From an uncultured Niabella sp. (lineage in GTDB: Bacteria; Bacteroidota; Bacteroidia; Chitinophagales; Chitinophagaceae), in NCBI GenBank assembly GCA_934486785.1, contig CAKSQK010000001.1, positions 1 through 64,000 on the forward strand: a DNA stretch of 64,000 nucleotides. The letters are read 5' to 3'. The notes under the pieces are model-generated. The model did no database searches. It saw only the letters and a program-made list of their open reading frames with translations, and was not told the DNA's origin. Positions 36,363 through 45,264 of this stretch are shown here, in pieces; within the stretch, counting starts at the first letter, position 1, and each line of letters starts with the position of its first letter. The position numbers were made by a program, and so were the translations under genes.

Positions 36363-36782
36363 TTACCGCAAGCGGTTCAGATCTCTTACCAGTTTCTGGT
36401 CGTCCCTGATGCCTTTTAACGCAAAGAAAAAGCCTATAACAATTCCCAAAGATAGTAACGCGGTAAGCGAGATGCCACCGGTTTCAAAACTCAGCGTGTA
36501 GTAATAGAACAACGCGATCAGGCCGATTGACAGCAACAGGCCTGCAAATGTAAGCTGCAACTGAAGCCTGCGGTTTTTATATAAAAAAATGGCCAGCAAC
36601 GCAAGCGCTGCAACGGCTCCTGCCAGCAGCATCAGCCAGATATTATCCGTAGCGGTAAGGTCAGCGCCTGCCACTCCCACAGCCTCGGTTTTTACTGTGC
36701 CGTTATAAAACGGGAAACTGAAAGTAAGCACTGCGCATACTAAGGCTAATAATAACCAAAGGGTTTGTTTACGTTGGATCAT
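36363..36782 (-). CDS. DUF4293 family membrane protein
   Basis: A 139-residue protein with four predicted membrane helices (about 7-25, 45-65, 72-92, 102-120). The start MIQRKQTLWLLLALVCAVLTF and the overall four-helix layout are those of DUF4293, a Bacteroidota family of unknown function. It lies 41 bases downstream of glyA on the same strand and ahead of a good terminator, so it probably ends the glyA transcript. Confidence 0.82.
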   Translation of the reverse strand: MIQRKQTLWLLLALVCAVLTFSFPFYNGTVKTEAVGVAGADLTATDNIWLMLLAGAVAALALLAIFLYKNRRLQLQLTFAGLLLSIGLIALFYYYTLSFETGGISLTALLSLGIVIGFFFALKGIRDDQKLVRDLNRLR

Positions 36783-36823
36783 CTTTTACGGTTTATGAGT
36801 TTAAACTTTCTAACTGTTTATGA

Positions 36824-38101
36824 TTATAATCCGGGATACAATGGAAACTGCTGCATAAAATCCTTCACATCATGCTTCACATTCTCTATAACAGATGCGT
36901 CATCAGCGTTCATCAATACTTTATCTATCAGTTCTACAATTTGCACAACGTCCTGCTCTTTCATTCCCCTTGTTGTTACCGCTGGCACACCCACGCGTAT
37001 ACCCGAAGTTACGAATGGTGATTTATCATCAAAAGGAACTGAGTTTTTATTTAAGGTAATGTGCGCTTTGTCTAAAGTTTCCTGTGCTTTTTTACCGGTA
37101 AGATTTTTGTTGCGAAGATCGATGAGCATTAGGTGGTTATCAGTACCACCGCTAATGATGTTATACCCTTTATCTACAAAGGCTTTTGCCATAGCCTGTG
37201 CGTTGGCAATAATTTGTTTTCCGTAAGTTTTAAAATCTTCGCTTAAAATTTCACCAAAGGCCACCGCTTTAGAAGCGATGATATGCTCCAGCGGACCACC
37301 CTGCTGGCCGGGGAATACTGCCAGGTCGAGCAGTTGCGTTATTGTACGGGTTTTACCTTTAGGATCTTTGTGGCCCCAGGGATTTTCAAAATCATTGCGT
37401 ACCATAATAATACCGCCACGCGGGCCGCGCAAAGTTTTATGTGTAGTGCTGCTTACAATGTGGGCATGCTCAAACGGGTCGTTCAGCAATCCTTTGGCAA
37501 TAAGCCCCGCGGGGTGTGCTATGTCTGCAAATACTATGGCGCCAATCTTATCTGCCACAGCGCGTATGCGGGCATAATCCCAGTCACGGCTATACGCTGA
37601 TGCACCGCAAATGATCATTTTTGGTTTTTCGGCCAGCGCCTTGGCTTCCAGTTCATCATAATCCACGGTACCGGTTTCTTTACCCACACCGTAAGCCACC
37701 ACTTCGTAATGCTTACCGCTAAAATTCACCGGGCTTCCGTGCGTAAGATGCCCGCCCATACTCAGGTTCAGGCCCATAATTTTATCTCCGGGGTTTAGCA
37801 CTGCAAAGAACACTGCAGCATTTGCCTGTGCACCACTATGTGGCTGCACATTGGCCCAGCTACAGTTGAAAATTTCTTTCAGACGGTCTATAGCGAGTTG
37901 TTCAATTTCGTCCACCACTTCGCAACCGCCATAATAGCGCCTGCCGGGATAGCCTTCAGCATATTTATTGGTTGGACAGGTACCCATTGCTTCCATCACC
38001 TGTTGCGACACAAAATTTTCTGAAGCTATCAGCTCAATTCCATTGCGCTGGCGTTCTAATTCTTTGTTGATAAGGTCAAAAACCCTTGTATCTTTTTGCA
38101 T
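36824..38101 (-). CDS. glyA: Serine hydroxymethyltransferase
   Basis: A 425-residue PLP enzyme converting serine and tetrahydrofolate to glycine and methylene-THF. The sequence shows [44 protein letters not shown], and the PLP lysine K222 in [13 protein letters not shown]. Full length. The -7 box TAACTTTG lies only 4 bases before the ATG, suggesting a leaderless mRNA. It is divergent from a Crp-type regulator and followed by a DUF4293 gene. Confidence 0.97.
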   Translation of the reverse strand: MQKDTRVFDLINKELERQRNGIELIASENFVSQQVMEAMGTCPTNKYAEGYPGRRYYGGCEVVDEIEQLAIDRLKEIFNCSWANVQPHSGAQANAAVFFAVLNPGDKIMGLNLSMGGHLTHGSPVNFSGKHYEVVAYGVGKETGTVDYDELEAKALAEKPKMIICGASAYSRDWDYARIRAVADKIGAIVFADIAHPAGLIAKGLLNDPFEHAHIVSSTTHKTLRGPRGGIIMVRNDFENPWGHKDPKGKTRTITQLLDLAVFPGQQGGPLEHIIASKAVAFGEILSEDFKTYGKQIIANAQAMAKAFVDKGYNIISGGTDNHLMLIDLRNKNLTGKKAQETLDKAHITLNKNSVPFDDKSPFVTSGIRVGVPAVTTRGMKEQDVVQIVELIDKVLMNADDASVIENVKHDVKDFMQQFPLYPGL

Positions 38102-38105
38102 GCGG

Positions 38106-38113
38106 CAAAGTTA
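38106..38113 (-). promoter_or_regulatory. Promoter -7 element of glyA
   Basis: TAACTTTG on the minus strand is a perfect TAnnTTTG. Only CCGC separates it from the glyA ATG. The -33 element is not clear. Confidence 0.45.
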
Positions 38114-38245
38114 GGGATACTGATTTTAGGTATGGCACGAATTATTCACATAAAATAAAATCAAATTTTAACCGGCTGCCAGGCTGCCGTATGATAACAA
38201 TAAATGTTGTATATCGTATCTTTAGCAGCACTTAAAAATTGCAAT

Positions 38246-38845
38246 ATGAGCCAACCCGTCATCAGCAAAGGTTTTTCTGCAGATGCTACTGTAACGGAAA
38301 ACTTTCTCTCGCAAATACTGTCAGACTGCAGCACTGTTACCATTAAAAAAGGAGATTTTATTTTGCGGAAAGGAGAAGTAAACCTGCAATCTTACTACGT
38401 ACAAAAAGGGCTGTTGCGTTATTACTCGATTGATGAAAAAGGCAAAGAGCATATTCTACAATTTGCACCCGAGGGATGGTTCATCAGCGACAGGCAAAGC
38501 GCCTGCCAAAATACAAGATCAGATTTTTTTATAGATGCGCTGGAAGATACAGAAGCTCTTGTAGTGAATGATCAATTCACAGTTCAGCTTGCAAGAGAAA
38601 ACCCTGAATTTCTGGAATTGAATAACCAGCTTTTACAAAATCATGTAAGACAGTTACAAAACCGTATCAACCAGTTGCTGAGCTATACGGCAGAACAACG
38701 TTACCTGGAGTTTGTAAATACGTATCCTAATTTTATGCTGCGCGTGCCTCAGTGGATGGTGGCATCATACCTGGGCATTACGCCCGAAAGCCTGAGCAGG
38801 GTGCGTAAAGAACTGGCTGAAAAGTACCAAAAAAGGCAACGGTGA
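38246..38845 (+). CDS. Crp/Fnr family transcriptional regulator
   Basis: A 199-residue regulator from the ATG at 38246 (MSQPVISKGFSADATV); the frame is open from 38204, but the added residues are not typical. Residues about 25-135 form a cyclic-nucleotide-binding-like beta roll (KKGDFILRKGEVNLQSYYVQKGLLRYYSI). The C-terminal winged helix has MVASYLGITPESLSRVRKEL. No Fnr-type Fe-S cysteine cluster is seen at the start. The effector is unknown. It is divergent from glyA. Confidence 0.85.
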   Translation: MSQPVISKGFSADATVTENFLSQILSDCSTVTIKKGDFILRKGEVNLQSYYVQKGLLRYYSIDEKGKEHILQFAPEGWFISDRQSACQNTRSDFFIDALEDTEALVVNDQFTVQLARENPEFLELNNQLLQNHVRQLQNRINQLLSYTAEQRYLEFVNTYPNFMLRVPQWMVASYLGITPESLSRVRKELAEKYQKRQR

Positions 38846-38865
38846 ATGGTGAAAGTATCCTGAGT

Positions 38866-39378
38866 TTAATTACTATTTAAAACTTTTTCATAAGCCCTGC
38901 GCGGCGTGCCGCGAAAGTAAACTTCGCCGCAATAAGTATAACCCAGCCTGTCAAGTATTTTTAGCATGGCAATATTGTCAAAATTAGTATCCACCTTAAT
39001 GCTGTACACCCCATTTTGTAAAGCAATTGTTTCCACAGCTTTCATTATGGCCGTAGCTACACCTTTGCCTGTTGCTTCTCTGGCTACGGCCACGCGATGC
39101 ACCCCCACATATGGCTCTTTTGTCAGCCAGTTACCTTCAATAGTTTCATAAGCAGGCTCTTTGTCAAATATTATAGCAGCGTAACCTACTATGATGCCCG
39201 ATTCTAAAAAAACATATCCATAGCCCTTATCAATATCTTTTTTTATTGTGGCGGGGTTAGGATATCCATCCTGCCATTGCGTGCTGCCATCAGCTTTTCG
39301 CCGGGCAATGGCATCCTGCAAAATTTGCCATATGCGTTCAACATCTCCTGCAATTGCTTTTCTATATTCCATAATCAC
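38866..39378 (-). CDS. GNAT family N-acetyltransferase
   Basis: A 170-residue cytosolic acetyltransferase. The acetyl-CoA motif is VGVHRVAVAREATGKGVATAIMKAVE (Q/RxxGxG/A type), followed by GVYSIKVDTNFDNIAMLKILDRLGYTYCGEV, the usual C-terminal strand-helix of the fold. The substrate is unknown. The ATG at 39378 is two codons before a second one at 39372. It is convergent with the Crp-type regulator gene. Confidence 0.88.
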   Translation of the reverse strand: MIMEYRKAIAGDVERIWQILQDAIARRKADGSTQWQDGYPNPATIKKDIDKGYGYVFLESGIIVGYAAIIFDKEPAYETIEGNWLTKEPYVGVHRVAVAREATGKGVATAIMKAVETIALQNGVYSIKVDTNFDNIAMLKILDRLGYTYCGEVYFRGTPRRAYEKVLNSN

Positions 39379-39471
39379 TTTTTAAATATTGCATGTAAAT
39401 TTACTTCTTACCATAGGTCATCGGAATTATGTCTTTTGTAAATGATATTTGCTATATAAAAATAAAAAAAT

Positions 39472-39960
39472 ATGGAAAAATATACTGTACCCGCAGCAAC
39501 AAGAATTGGACACGTGCATTTAAAAGTTTCTGACCTGCAAAAAGCAATTGAATTTTACAGAGACGTGTTGGGATTTGAAGTGACGACTATGTACGGATCG
39601 CAGGCTGCATTTCTTTCAGCAGGTGGTTATCACCACCATATTGGTCTTAACACATGGCATAGCCAGGGCGCGCCGCATGCGGCTGCAGATGGCGTGGGAT
39701 TGTACCACGCGGCCATCCTGTATCCAACCAGGAAAGATCTTGCGAACATTTTTAAGCGGCTGCTAAGCGAAAGATACCCTATCAGCGGCGCATCAGACCA
39801 CGGCGTATCTGAGGCGATCTACCTGAACGACCCCGACGGCAACGGTTTGGAGCTGTATTACGACAGGCCAAAAGAAGAATGGCCGCGTGATGAAAATGGG
39901 AACATTAACATGTATACAAAAGCATTGGACATACAGGGATTGCTGGCTCTTGCAGACTAA
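39472..39960 (+). CDS. VOC family protein (glyoxalase/extradiol dioxygenase-like)
   Basis: A 162-residue vicinal-oxygen-chelate protein. RIGHVHLKVSDLQKAIEFYRDVLGFEV opens the first beta-alpha-beta-beta-beta unit with the first metal His. HHHIGLNTW and YHAAILYP contribute the middle part, and LNDPDGNGLELYYDRP gives the metal Glu. The pattern is closest to the short catechol-2,3-dioxygenase/CatE-like members. Substrate not predictable. It is followed after 71 bases by an MFS exporter gene with its own promoter box. Confidence 0.85.
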   Translation: MEKYTVPAATRIGHVHLKVSDLQKAIEFYRDVLGFEVTTMYGSQAAFLSAGGYHHHIGLNTWHSQGAPHAAADGVGLYHAAILYPTRKDLANIFKRLLSERYPISGASDHGVSEAIYLNDPDGNGLELYYDRPKEEWPRDENGNINMYTKALDIQGLLALAD

Positions 39961-40019
39961 AGCCAAACATGGCTGCAGATGAGTTTCCCAGTAAGTTTTA
40001 CAGCCTTTTTTGAATTGCA

Positions 40020-40027
40020 TACTTTTG
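40020..40027 (+). promoter_or_regulatory. Promoter -7 element of the MFS gene
   Basis: TACTTTTG, a perfect TAnnTTTG, followed by CCGC and the ATG at 40032, the same arrangement as at glyA. The -33 element is not clear. Confidence 0.42.
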
Positions 40028-40031
40028 CCGC

Positions 40032-41429
40032 ATGCAGACTGATCATGATGTACAGATAAGAAAATACCTGCCTTTTATACTGGCCACTGCTATTTTTATG
40101 CAGATGCTGGACTCGACCATCCTGAACACATCATTGCCATCAATTGCCAAAGACCTGAACGAATCTGCACTGGACATGCAGAATGCCATCATCAGCTATG
40201 TGCTTACGCTGGCCTTGTTTATGCCTGTAAGCGGTTTCCTGGCTGATAAATTCGGCACCCGGAAAATTTTTGTATTTGCACTGATACTTTTTAGCATCGG
40301 TTCTTTGTTTTGCGCCATGTCGCAAAACCTTACGCAAATTGTCATTTCACGGGTGGTACAGGGCATGGGCGGGTCTCTGATGACACCTGTCGGGCGGCTT
40401 GCGCTAATGAGGACTTTTCAAAAAGACGAGTTGGTAAAAGCAATGAATTATGCCATCATACCGGCATTAATAGGCCCTGTATTAGGCCCGTTGGTGGGCG
40501 GCTACCTGGTAGATTATCTTTCGTGCCACTGGATATTTTTAATCAACATCCCAATTGGTATTATAGGTTTTTTTTTGGGATTGAAATTTATGCCAGACTA
40601 CACAAGCCCCGATTACCATTTTGATCTAAAAGGATTTTTGATCTTTGCAGCAGCATCCCTGTTTTTATCCATATCATTAGAACTGCTGGGCAACACTAAA
40701 AATATGACCCCGGTATTAACGGTGGCCATTGCGGGTTTTTTGATGCTGTATTTTTATTACCGCCATGCCCGTAAAACAGAGAACCCTTTGTTTCCTTTAA
40801 CGCTTTTCAAAGTACGCACCTTCAGGGTAGGTATTATTGGTAACCTGGTTACCAGGTTAGGCATCAGCTCTATACCATTGCTCATACCTCTTCTTATTCA
40901 AATTGCTTATGGTCAAAGCGCAGTTACTTCTGGTTGGATTGTGGCGCCCATGGCGCTTACGGCCATGTTTGGCAAGCCTGTAGTTTTACGCATTTTAAAC
41001 CGCTTCGGCTACCGCCGCACCTTGCGCACCAACACAACCATCATTGGCGTTCTTATCATGGCGCTTGCTGTTCCCGGTATTCATCATTCCATTTATTGGT
41101 TTATACCCATTATTGCTATACTTGGATTTTTTAATTCCATACAATTTACTGCCATGAACACTATAAGCATTGCCAATCTTCGTATCTATCACACAAGCAG
41201 TGGCAACTCCTTGCTGGCTGTAAACCAGCAACTGGCAGTGGGCTTTGGCATAGCGCTCGGTTTACTGGTATTAAAAATATTTGAAAAACAAACAAATCTC
41301 GTTCAAGGCTCTTTACATAATGCTTTTAGATACACTTTTTTACTGATGGGCATCATCACCATTTTATCTGGCTTTGTGTTTCGCAGGCTGCACCGTACAG
41401 ATGGTGATAACATGCGTGCCGAACGCTAA
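40032..41429 (+). CDS. MFS transporter, DHA2 drug:H+ antiporter family
   Basis: A 465-residue inner-membrane protein with about 14 hydrophobic helices. LDSTILNTSLPSIAKDLNES in the first helix and loop, and the PVSGFLADKFGTRKIFV motif A region, are typical of EmrB/QacA/MdtD-like DHA2 exporters. It probably exports toxic compounds with proton motive force; the substrate is unknown. No membrane-fusion partner gene is adjacent. Its stop overlaps the convergent PH-domain gene by 4 bases. Confidence 0.9.
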   Translation: MQTDHDVQIRKYLPFILATAIFMQMLDSTILNTSLPSIAKDLNESALDMQNAIISYVLTLALFMPVSGFLADKFGTRKIFVFALILFSIGSLFCAMSQNLTQIVISRVVQGMGGSLMTPVGRLALMRTFQKDELVKAMNYAIIPALIGPVLGPLVGGYLVDYLSCHWIFLINIPIGIIGFFLGLKFMPDYTSPDYHFDLKGFLIFAAASLFLSISLELLGNTKNMTPVLTVAIAGFLMLYFYYRHARKTENPLFPLTLFKVRTFRVGIIGNLVTRLGISSIPLLIPLLIQIAYGQSAVTSGWIVAPMALTAMFGKPVVLRILNRFGYRRTLRTNTTIIGVLIMALAVPGIHHSIYWFIPIIAILGFFNSIQFTAMNTISIANLRIYHTSSGNSLLAVNQQLAVGFGIALGLLVLKIFEKQTNLVQGSLHNAFRYTFLLMGIITILSGFVFRRLHRTDGDNMRAER

Positions 41430-41806
41430 CGCATCACGTAGTGTGTTAAAATCTTTTGCACTTCGTAAACATCCACTGAGCGATTGAACCTTTTTACTAT
41501 TCCGGGGGATTGCTCGCCGGATATCCATATTTTCAGTTCCGCTTCCAGGTCAAATGTACCTGCCGTTTCAACTGCAAAGCGGGAAATGGCTTTATAATTT
41601 ATTGATAGATATTCACGCTTGGCACCTGTTATCCCCTGCACTTCAATTATAATCATGCGCTTGTTGGTAAATAAGAACGTATCTCTGATTAATTTAAAAC
41701 CAATTTCAACACGCTCTTCTTCAATCAACAGCCGCTGGTATTTTGCTGTAATGTCTTCAGGCTTTACAATGCCCGCGTTGCCAAGTAGTGCAGAGAAAAG
41801 GCCCAT
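41426..41806 (-). CDS. PH-domain protein (YvbH-like)
   Basis: A 126-residue soluble protein. ITAKYQRLLIEEERVEIGFKLIRDTFLFTNKRMIII followed by QGITGAKREYLSINYKAISRFAVETAG is the hallmark of bacterial PH-domain proteins of the YvbH/YozO kind. No membrane helix. Role unknown, unlikely to bind phosphoinositides. It is convergent with the MFS gene and separated from the downstream genes on the minus strand by other transcripts. Confidence 0.82.
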   Translation of the reverse strand: MGLFSALLGNAGIVKPEDITAKYQRLLIEEERVEIGFKLIRDTFLFTNKRMIIIEVQGITGAKREYLSINYKAISRFAVETAGTFDLEAELKIWISGEQSPGIVKRFNRSVDVYEVQKILTHYVMR

Positions 41807-41918
41807 GGATATTATAATTTTACTGACTTAGATTAACCCAATTTTAAACGGCGAAGTGAGTACGAATTACTATAATATAGTTAATAGTCTAATACAAACC
41901 GTGCTTATTCAAGACTAC

Positions 41919-42144
41919 CTAAGCGCCTCTTTGAATAATTTTTTGATTACGGCTAAGAACCAAATACAAAATTGATCCAATTACAGGCAAGAAAACAATA
42001 GCAATTACCCAAAACAATTTTATTGTTGTTATCCTTAAAATCACTTCTAACCAAATCAATTAGTGTAATGATTGGTAAAATGATAGAAGGAAGAATTAAA
42101 AAGAATACAATTCCGAGAATGATAATTTCATTAGTGCCTAACAT
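41919..42144 (-). pseudogene. PLDc_N-like small membrane protein, frameshifted
   Basis: From the ATG at 42144 the frame reads MLGTNEIIILGIVFFLILPSI then ITLIDLVRSDFKDNNNKIV and ends in an implausible Cys-rich tail. Removing one base in the AAAA run at 42012-42015 (minus T4) restores WVIAIVFLPVIGSILYLVLSRN with a stop at 41919-41921. The restored 75-residue, two-helix protein matches the PLDc N-terminal (cardiolipin synthase-type) domain. Either a recent one-base insertion has killed the gene or the base is a homopolymer sequencing error. Confidence 0.65.
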
Positions 42145-42179
42145 TGCAATTTGTTGTAGAAACTAAAATTAGGTAAATT

Positions 42180-43625
42180 TTAGATTCCCTTAATCGCTTT
42201 GATTACAATATCATTAATCTGATCAATATGAATTCTTTCCTGCTCCATACTGTCTCTGTGGCGGATGGTTACGGTGTTATCTTCTTTGGTTTGATGATCC
42301 ACCGTTACGCAAAATGGTACGCCCAACGCATCCATACGGCGATAGCGCTTACCGATGGTATCTTTTTCTTCATAAAAACATTTAAACTCTGCCTTGTTAG
42401 CATTCATAATTTCTTTTGCCACATCAGGCAAGCCATCTTTTTTAGTAAGCGGGAAAACAGCCAGTTTAATGGGCGCCAACTGCGCAGGTAACTTTAATAC
42501 AACACGGCTGTCTTGTTTGTCTGCCGTGCTCAGGTCTTCTTCTGTGTATGCATTGCTCATGATCATGAGGAAAGTGCGATCCAACCCGATAGAGGTTTCA
42601 ACCACGTAAGGAATATAATTTTGATTGATCTCTGTATCGAAATACTGCATCTTCTTTTTGCTGTATTGCTGGTGGTTGCGCAGGTCAAAATCGGTACGGC
42701 TGTGAATGCCTTCCACCTCTTTAAAACCAATAGGAAATTCAAATTCTATATCGCAGGCAGCATCAGCATAGTGCGCTAATTTAATATGATCGTGAAAGCG
42801 GTACTTGGCCGGATCGGTGCCAAAGCTCAGGTGCCATTTAAGCCGCTCTTCTTTCCAGTACTCGTACCATTCTTTTTGTGTGCCGGGTTTTATAAAAAAC
42901 TGCATTTCCATTTGCTCAAACTCTCTCATACGAAACAGGAACTGGCGCGCCACAATTTCATTGCGGAAAGCTTTACCTATTTGTGCAATACCAAACGGAA
43001 TTTTCATTCGGCCGGTTTTTTGCACGTTCAAAAAGTTCACAAAAATACCCTGAGCAGTTTCAGGACGCAGAAAAATTTCATTCGCGTCTTCTGCCACGCT
43101 TCCCAACTGTGTGTTGAACATCAGGTTAAACTGGCGGATATCCGTCCAATTGCCGGTGCGGCTGATGCTGCAAACGATTTTATTTTCTTCGATTAAGGTT
43201 TTCAACCCTGCATAATCATCTTTTGCCAGCAGGGCGTTCATTTCATCCAGCAACTCATCAGCTTTTTGATCTTCACCTTTTGCTTTCAGCTCATCTGCAA
43301 ACGTTTCGATCAGATGATCTACACGATAGCGTTTTTTGCTGTCTTTGTTATCAATCATCGGGTCGCTGAAGTTATCCACGTGGCCACTGGCTTTCCAGGT
43401 GGTGGGATGCATAAAAATAGCCGCGTCAATACCCACAATATTCTCGTGCATTTGCGTCATACTTTTCCACCAGTTGTCTTTTATATTTTTCTTCAACTCG
43501 CTGCCCCACTGGCCATAATCGTATACGGCTTGCAGTCCGTCGTAAATTTCGCTACTGGGAAAAATAAATCCATACTCTTTACAATGCGAAATGATCGCCT
43601 GAAATTTGTTTTCGTTCGTTGCCAT
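42180..43625 (-). CDS. glyS: Glycyl-tRNA synthetase (single-chain class II)
   Basis: 481 residues from the ATG at 43625 (MATNENKFQAIISHCKEYG). The frame is open to 43658, but that start lies inside a palindrome. It is the alpha2, eukaryote-like form used by Bacteroidota. Class II motifs are visible: FNLMFNTQLGS and LRPETAQGIF early, GIAQIGKAFRNEIVARQFLFRMREFEQMEMQFF (motif 2), and VVETSIGLDRTFLMIM (motif 3). The C-terminal anticodon-binding domain starts near KLAVFPLTKK. It charges tRNA-Gly. Confidence 0.97.
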   Translation of the reverse strand: MATNENKFQAIISHCKEYGFIFPSSEIYDGLQAVYDYGQWGSELKKNIKDNWWKSMTQMHENIVGIDAAIFMHPTTWKASGHVDNFSDPMIDNKDSKKRYRVDHLIETFADELKAKGEDQKADELLDEMNALLAKDDYAGLKTLIEENKIVCSISRTGNWTDIRQFNLMFNTQLGSVAEDANEIFLRPETAQGIFVNFLNVQKTGRMKIPFGIAQIGKAFRNEIVARQFLFRMREFEQMEMQFFIKPGTQKEWYEYWKEERLKWHLSFGTDPAKYRFHDHIKLAHYADAACDIEFEFPIGFKEVEGIHSRTDFDLRNHQQYSKKKMQYFDTEINQNYIPYVVETSIGLDRTFLMIMSNAYTEEDLSTADKQDSRVVLKLPAQLAPIKLAVFPLTKKDGLPDVAKEIMNANKAEFKCFYEEKDTIGKRYRRMDALGVPFCVTVDHQTKEDNTVTIRHRDSMEQERIHIDQINDIVIKAIKGI

Positions 43626-43649
43626 GGGCGCAAAAATAAGGAATTTCGT

Positions 43650-43696
43650 TATCGCCACAGGCGATATAATAATGCTGCGAGGCGAGGACGCCTCGC
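43650..43696. repeat. Two perfect palindromes between glyS and a DinB-like gene
   Basis: TATCGCC-ACA-GGCGATA (43650-43666) and GCGAGGCG-AGGA-CGCCTCGC (43677-43696) stand ten bases apart in a divergent intergenic gap. Both have perfect stems (7 and 8 bp). Without a T tract they are more like REP-type repeats than terminators. Confidence 0.6.
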
Positions 43697-43746
43697 GGAA
43701 CGGAGATTCATGAATTTACTCTAACTTCAATATCAAATAACAAATA

Positions 43747-44211
43747 ATGAATTTTTCTCAACAACTCGCTCACCAATTTCGCGAAGCGCATTTGAATGGT
43801 AAATGGCTCGCAAATACAAACCTTAAAGAACAGCTTGAAAATACAACCTGGGAAAAAGCTAATGAAAAAATTGGAGATCATAACCCAATAGCTTTACTTG
43901 CTTTTCACTTGAATTATTATATTGACGGTATTTGTCGCGTTTTTGAAGGCGGTAAGCTTGACATCAGCGATAAATATGCATTTGATGCGCCTCCGATCAA
44001 TTCATCAGAAGATTGGGAAGCTCGTAAACAAAAACTCTGGAACGACGCCGACCGCTTTGCAAAACTTGTTGAACAAATACCGGATGAAGATTTAGAAAAG
44101 CCTTTTGCAAACATGAACTACGGCAGCAATTATTTAAACATCAGCACCATGATACAGCATATTTATTATCATTTGGGGCAAATTGTTTTGGTGAGGAAGC
44201 TGTTAAAGTAG
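43747..44211 (+). CDS. DinB-like / DUF1572 protein
   Basis: A 154-residue helical protein. The four-helix-bundle layout, HNPIALLAFHLNYYIDGICRVF with the first His region, and the final LNISTMIQHIYYHLGQIVLVRKLL with HxxYHLGQ correspond to the DinB/YfiT superfamily (DUF1572 group). Family members bind metal through three His residues; functions include thiol transfer, but for most they are unknown. No operon partner. A mobile-looking repeat lies downstream. Confidence 0.78.
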   Translation: MNFSQQLAHQFREAHLNGKWLANTNLKEQLENTTWEKANEKIGDHNPIALLAFHLNYYIDGICRVFEGGKLDISDKYAFDAPPINSSEDWEARKQKLWNDADRFAKLVEQIPDEDLEKPFANMNYGSNYLNISTMIQHIYYHLGQIVLVRKLLK

Positions 44212-44300
44212 CAGCAAGAATTTCTTGCAAACCTGTACTTCGGATGCTTGTCGTATATTAGCAGGTTGTAATTCTTTTTTAAAAAAATGTCAGGCCATGT

Positions 44301-44392
44301 CGTCATTCTGAACGGAGCAAAGCGCAGTGAAGAATCTCCCGTAAGTTTGAGGGATTTCTCCTCATTCCCTTTGGTCATTCGTCGAAATGACG
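44301..44392. repeat. 92-bp repeat with terminal inverted repeats (TCATT...AATGA type)
   Basis: CGTCATT at 44301-44307 and AATGACG at 44386-44392 form a 7-bp terminal inverted repeat, and inner parts also match imperfectly (GAATCTCCC versus GGGATTTCT). The words CATTCTGAACGGAGC, GAAGAATCT and GTCGAAATGAC belong to a very common Bacteroidota intergenic element, recognised from general experience. One copy in this window, filling most of the 241-base gap; no gene is seen there. Confidence 0.75.
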
Positions 44393-44452
44393 ATGTTCTT
44401 TATAAGCCGCATTTATTTTATAGCTGCTAATAAATAGGCGAAACAGTTAGTT

Positions 44453-45262
44453 TTGAACCCCGCAAAAAAAAATAATCAAAATCGTAAATACCTCATCTCA
44501 AAAAGTGTGGACGGTTTTTTTGCATCGGTATACGATGTGTCTTTGTTTGTACTCAGGTTTTTTAAAGAACTGTTCTCTGCGCCGGTAGAAATCAGGGAAA
44601 CCATCAGGCAGTGCTACATTGTAGGCGTAAAATCGCTGCCTCTTATTTCTGTAACCGGGTTGATCACAGGCGTGGTTTTTACTTTGCAGTTTCGCCCTGT
44701 GATGGTGGAATTTGGCGCAGAAGGCTGGATACCGGCTACCGTGGCAGTGGCCGTCATAAGGGCATTGGCGCCGCTGGTTACTTCACTCATTTGCTCAGGC
44801 AAAGTGGGCTCCAGCTTTGGCGCAGAGTTGGGCGCTATGCGTGTAACCGATCAGATTGATGCTATGGAAGTGTCGGCAGTAAACCCCTACAAATATTTAA
44901 TTGTATCGCGTGTACTGGCTACTACTTTTATGGTGCCGGCACTTACTATTTATTTTGGTTTGCTATGCGGCCTGGGCAGTTTTATTCAGGTACATCAGGC
45001 AGACCAGACTTCTTTTACCGTATTCATACAGGGTTTTTTTGAAAAAATAGATTATATAGATTATGCTTCTGCCATTTTTCGCTCGCTTGTTTATGGCTTT
45101 ACAGTGGGCATGGTAGGCTGCTACCAGGGATTTTACACCATGCAGGGTACCGAAGGTGTGGGCAGGGCGGCCAACCGCTCAGTGGTCATTTCTAATTTTT
45201 TATTGTTTATTGAAGAAGTATTAATCGTTAGCGGCATCACTATTTTCAGAAGTCTTTTTTAA
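44453..45262 (+). CDS. mlaE: MlaE family ABC transporter permease
   Basis: A 269-residue inner-membrane permease with about five or six helices. ISVTGLITGVVFTLQFRPVMVEFGAEGWIP, PLVTSLICSGKVGSSFGAELGAMRVTDQIDAMEV and GVGRAANRSVVISNF are signatures of MlaE. It works with MlaF and an MCE protein to move phospholipids between inner and outer membranes. The first usable codon is TTG at 44453, which coincides with a -7-like TAGTTTTG (44448-44455), so the exact start is doubtful. The ATPase gene begins 2 bases after its stop. Confidence 0.92.
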   Translation: MNPAKKNNQNRKYLISKSVDGFFASVYDVSLFVLRFFKELFSAPVEIRETIRQCYIVGVKSLPLISVTGLITGVVFTLQFRPVMVEFGAEGWIPATVAVAVIRALAPLVTSLICSGKVGSSFGAELGAMRVTDQIDAMEVSAVNPYKYLIVSRVLATTFMVPALTIYFGLLCGLGSFIQVHQADQTSFTVFIQGFFEKIDYIDYASAIFRSLVYGFTVGMVGCYQGFYTMQGTEGVGRAANRSVVISNFLLFIEEVLIVSGITIFRSLF

Positions 45263-45264
45263 AA

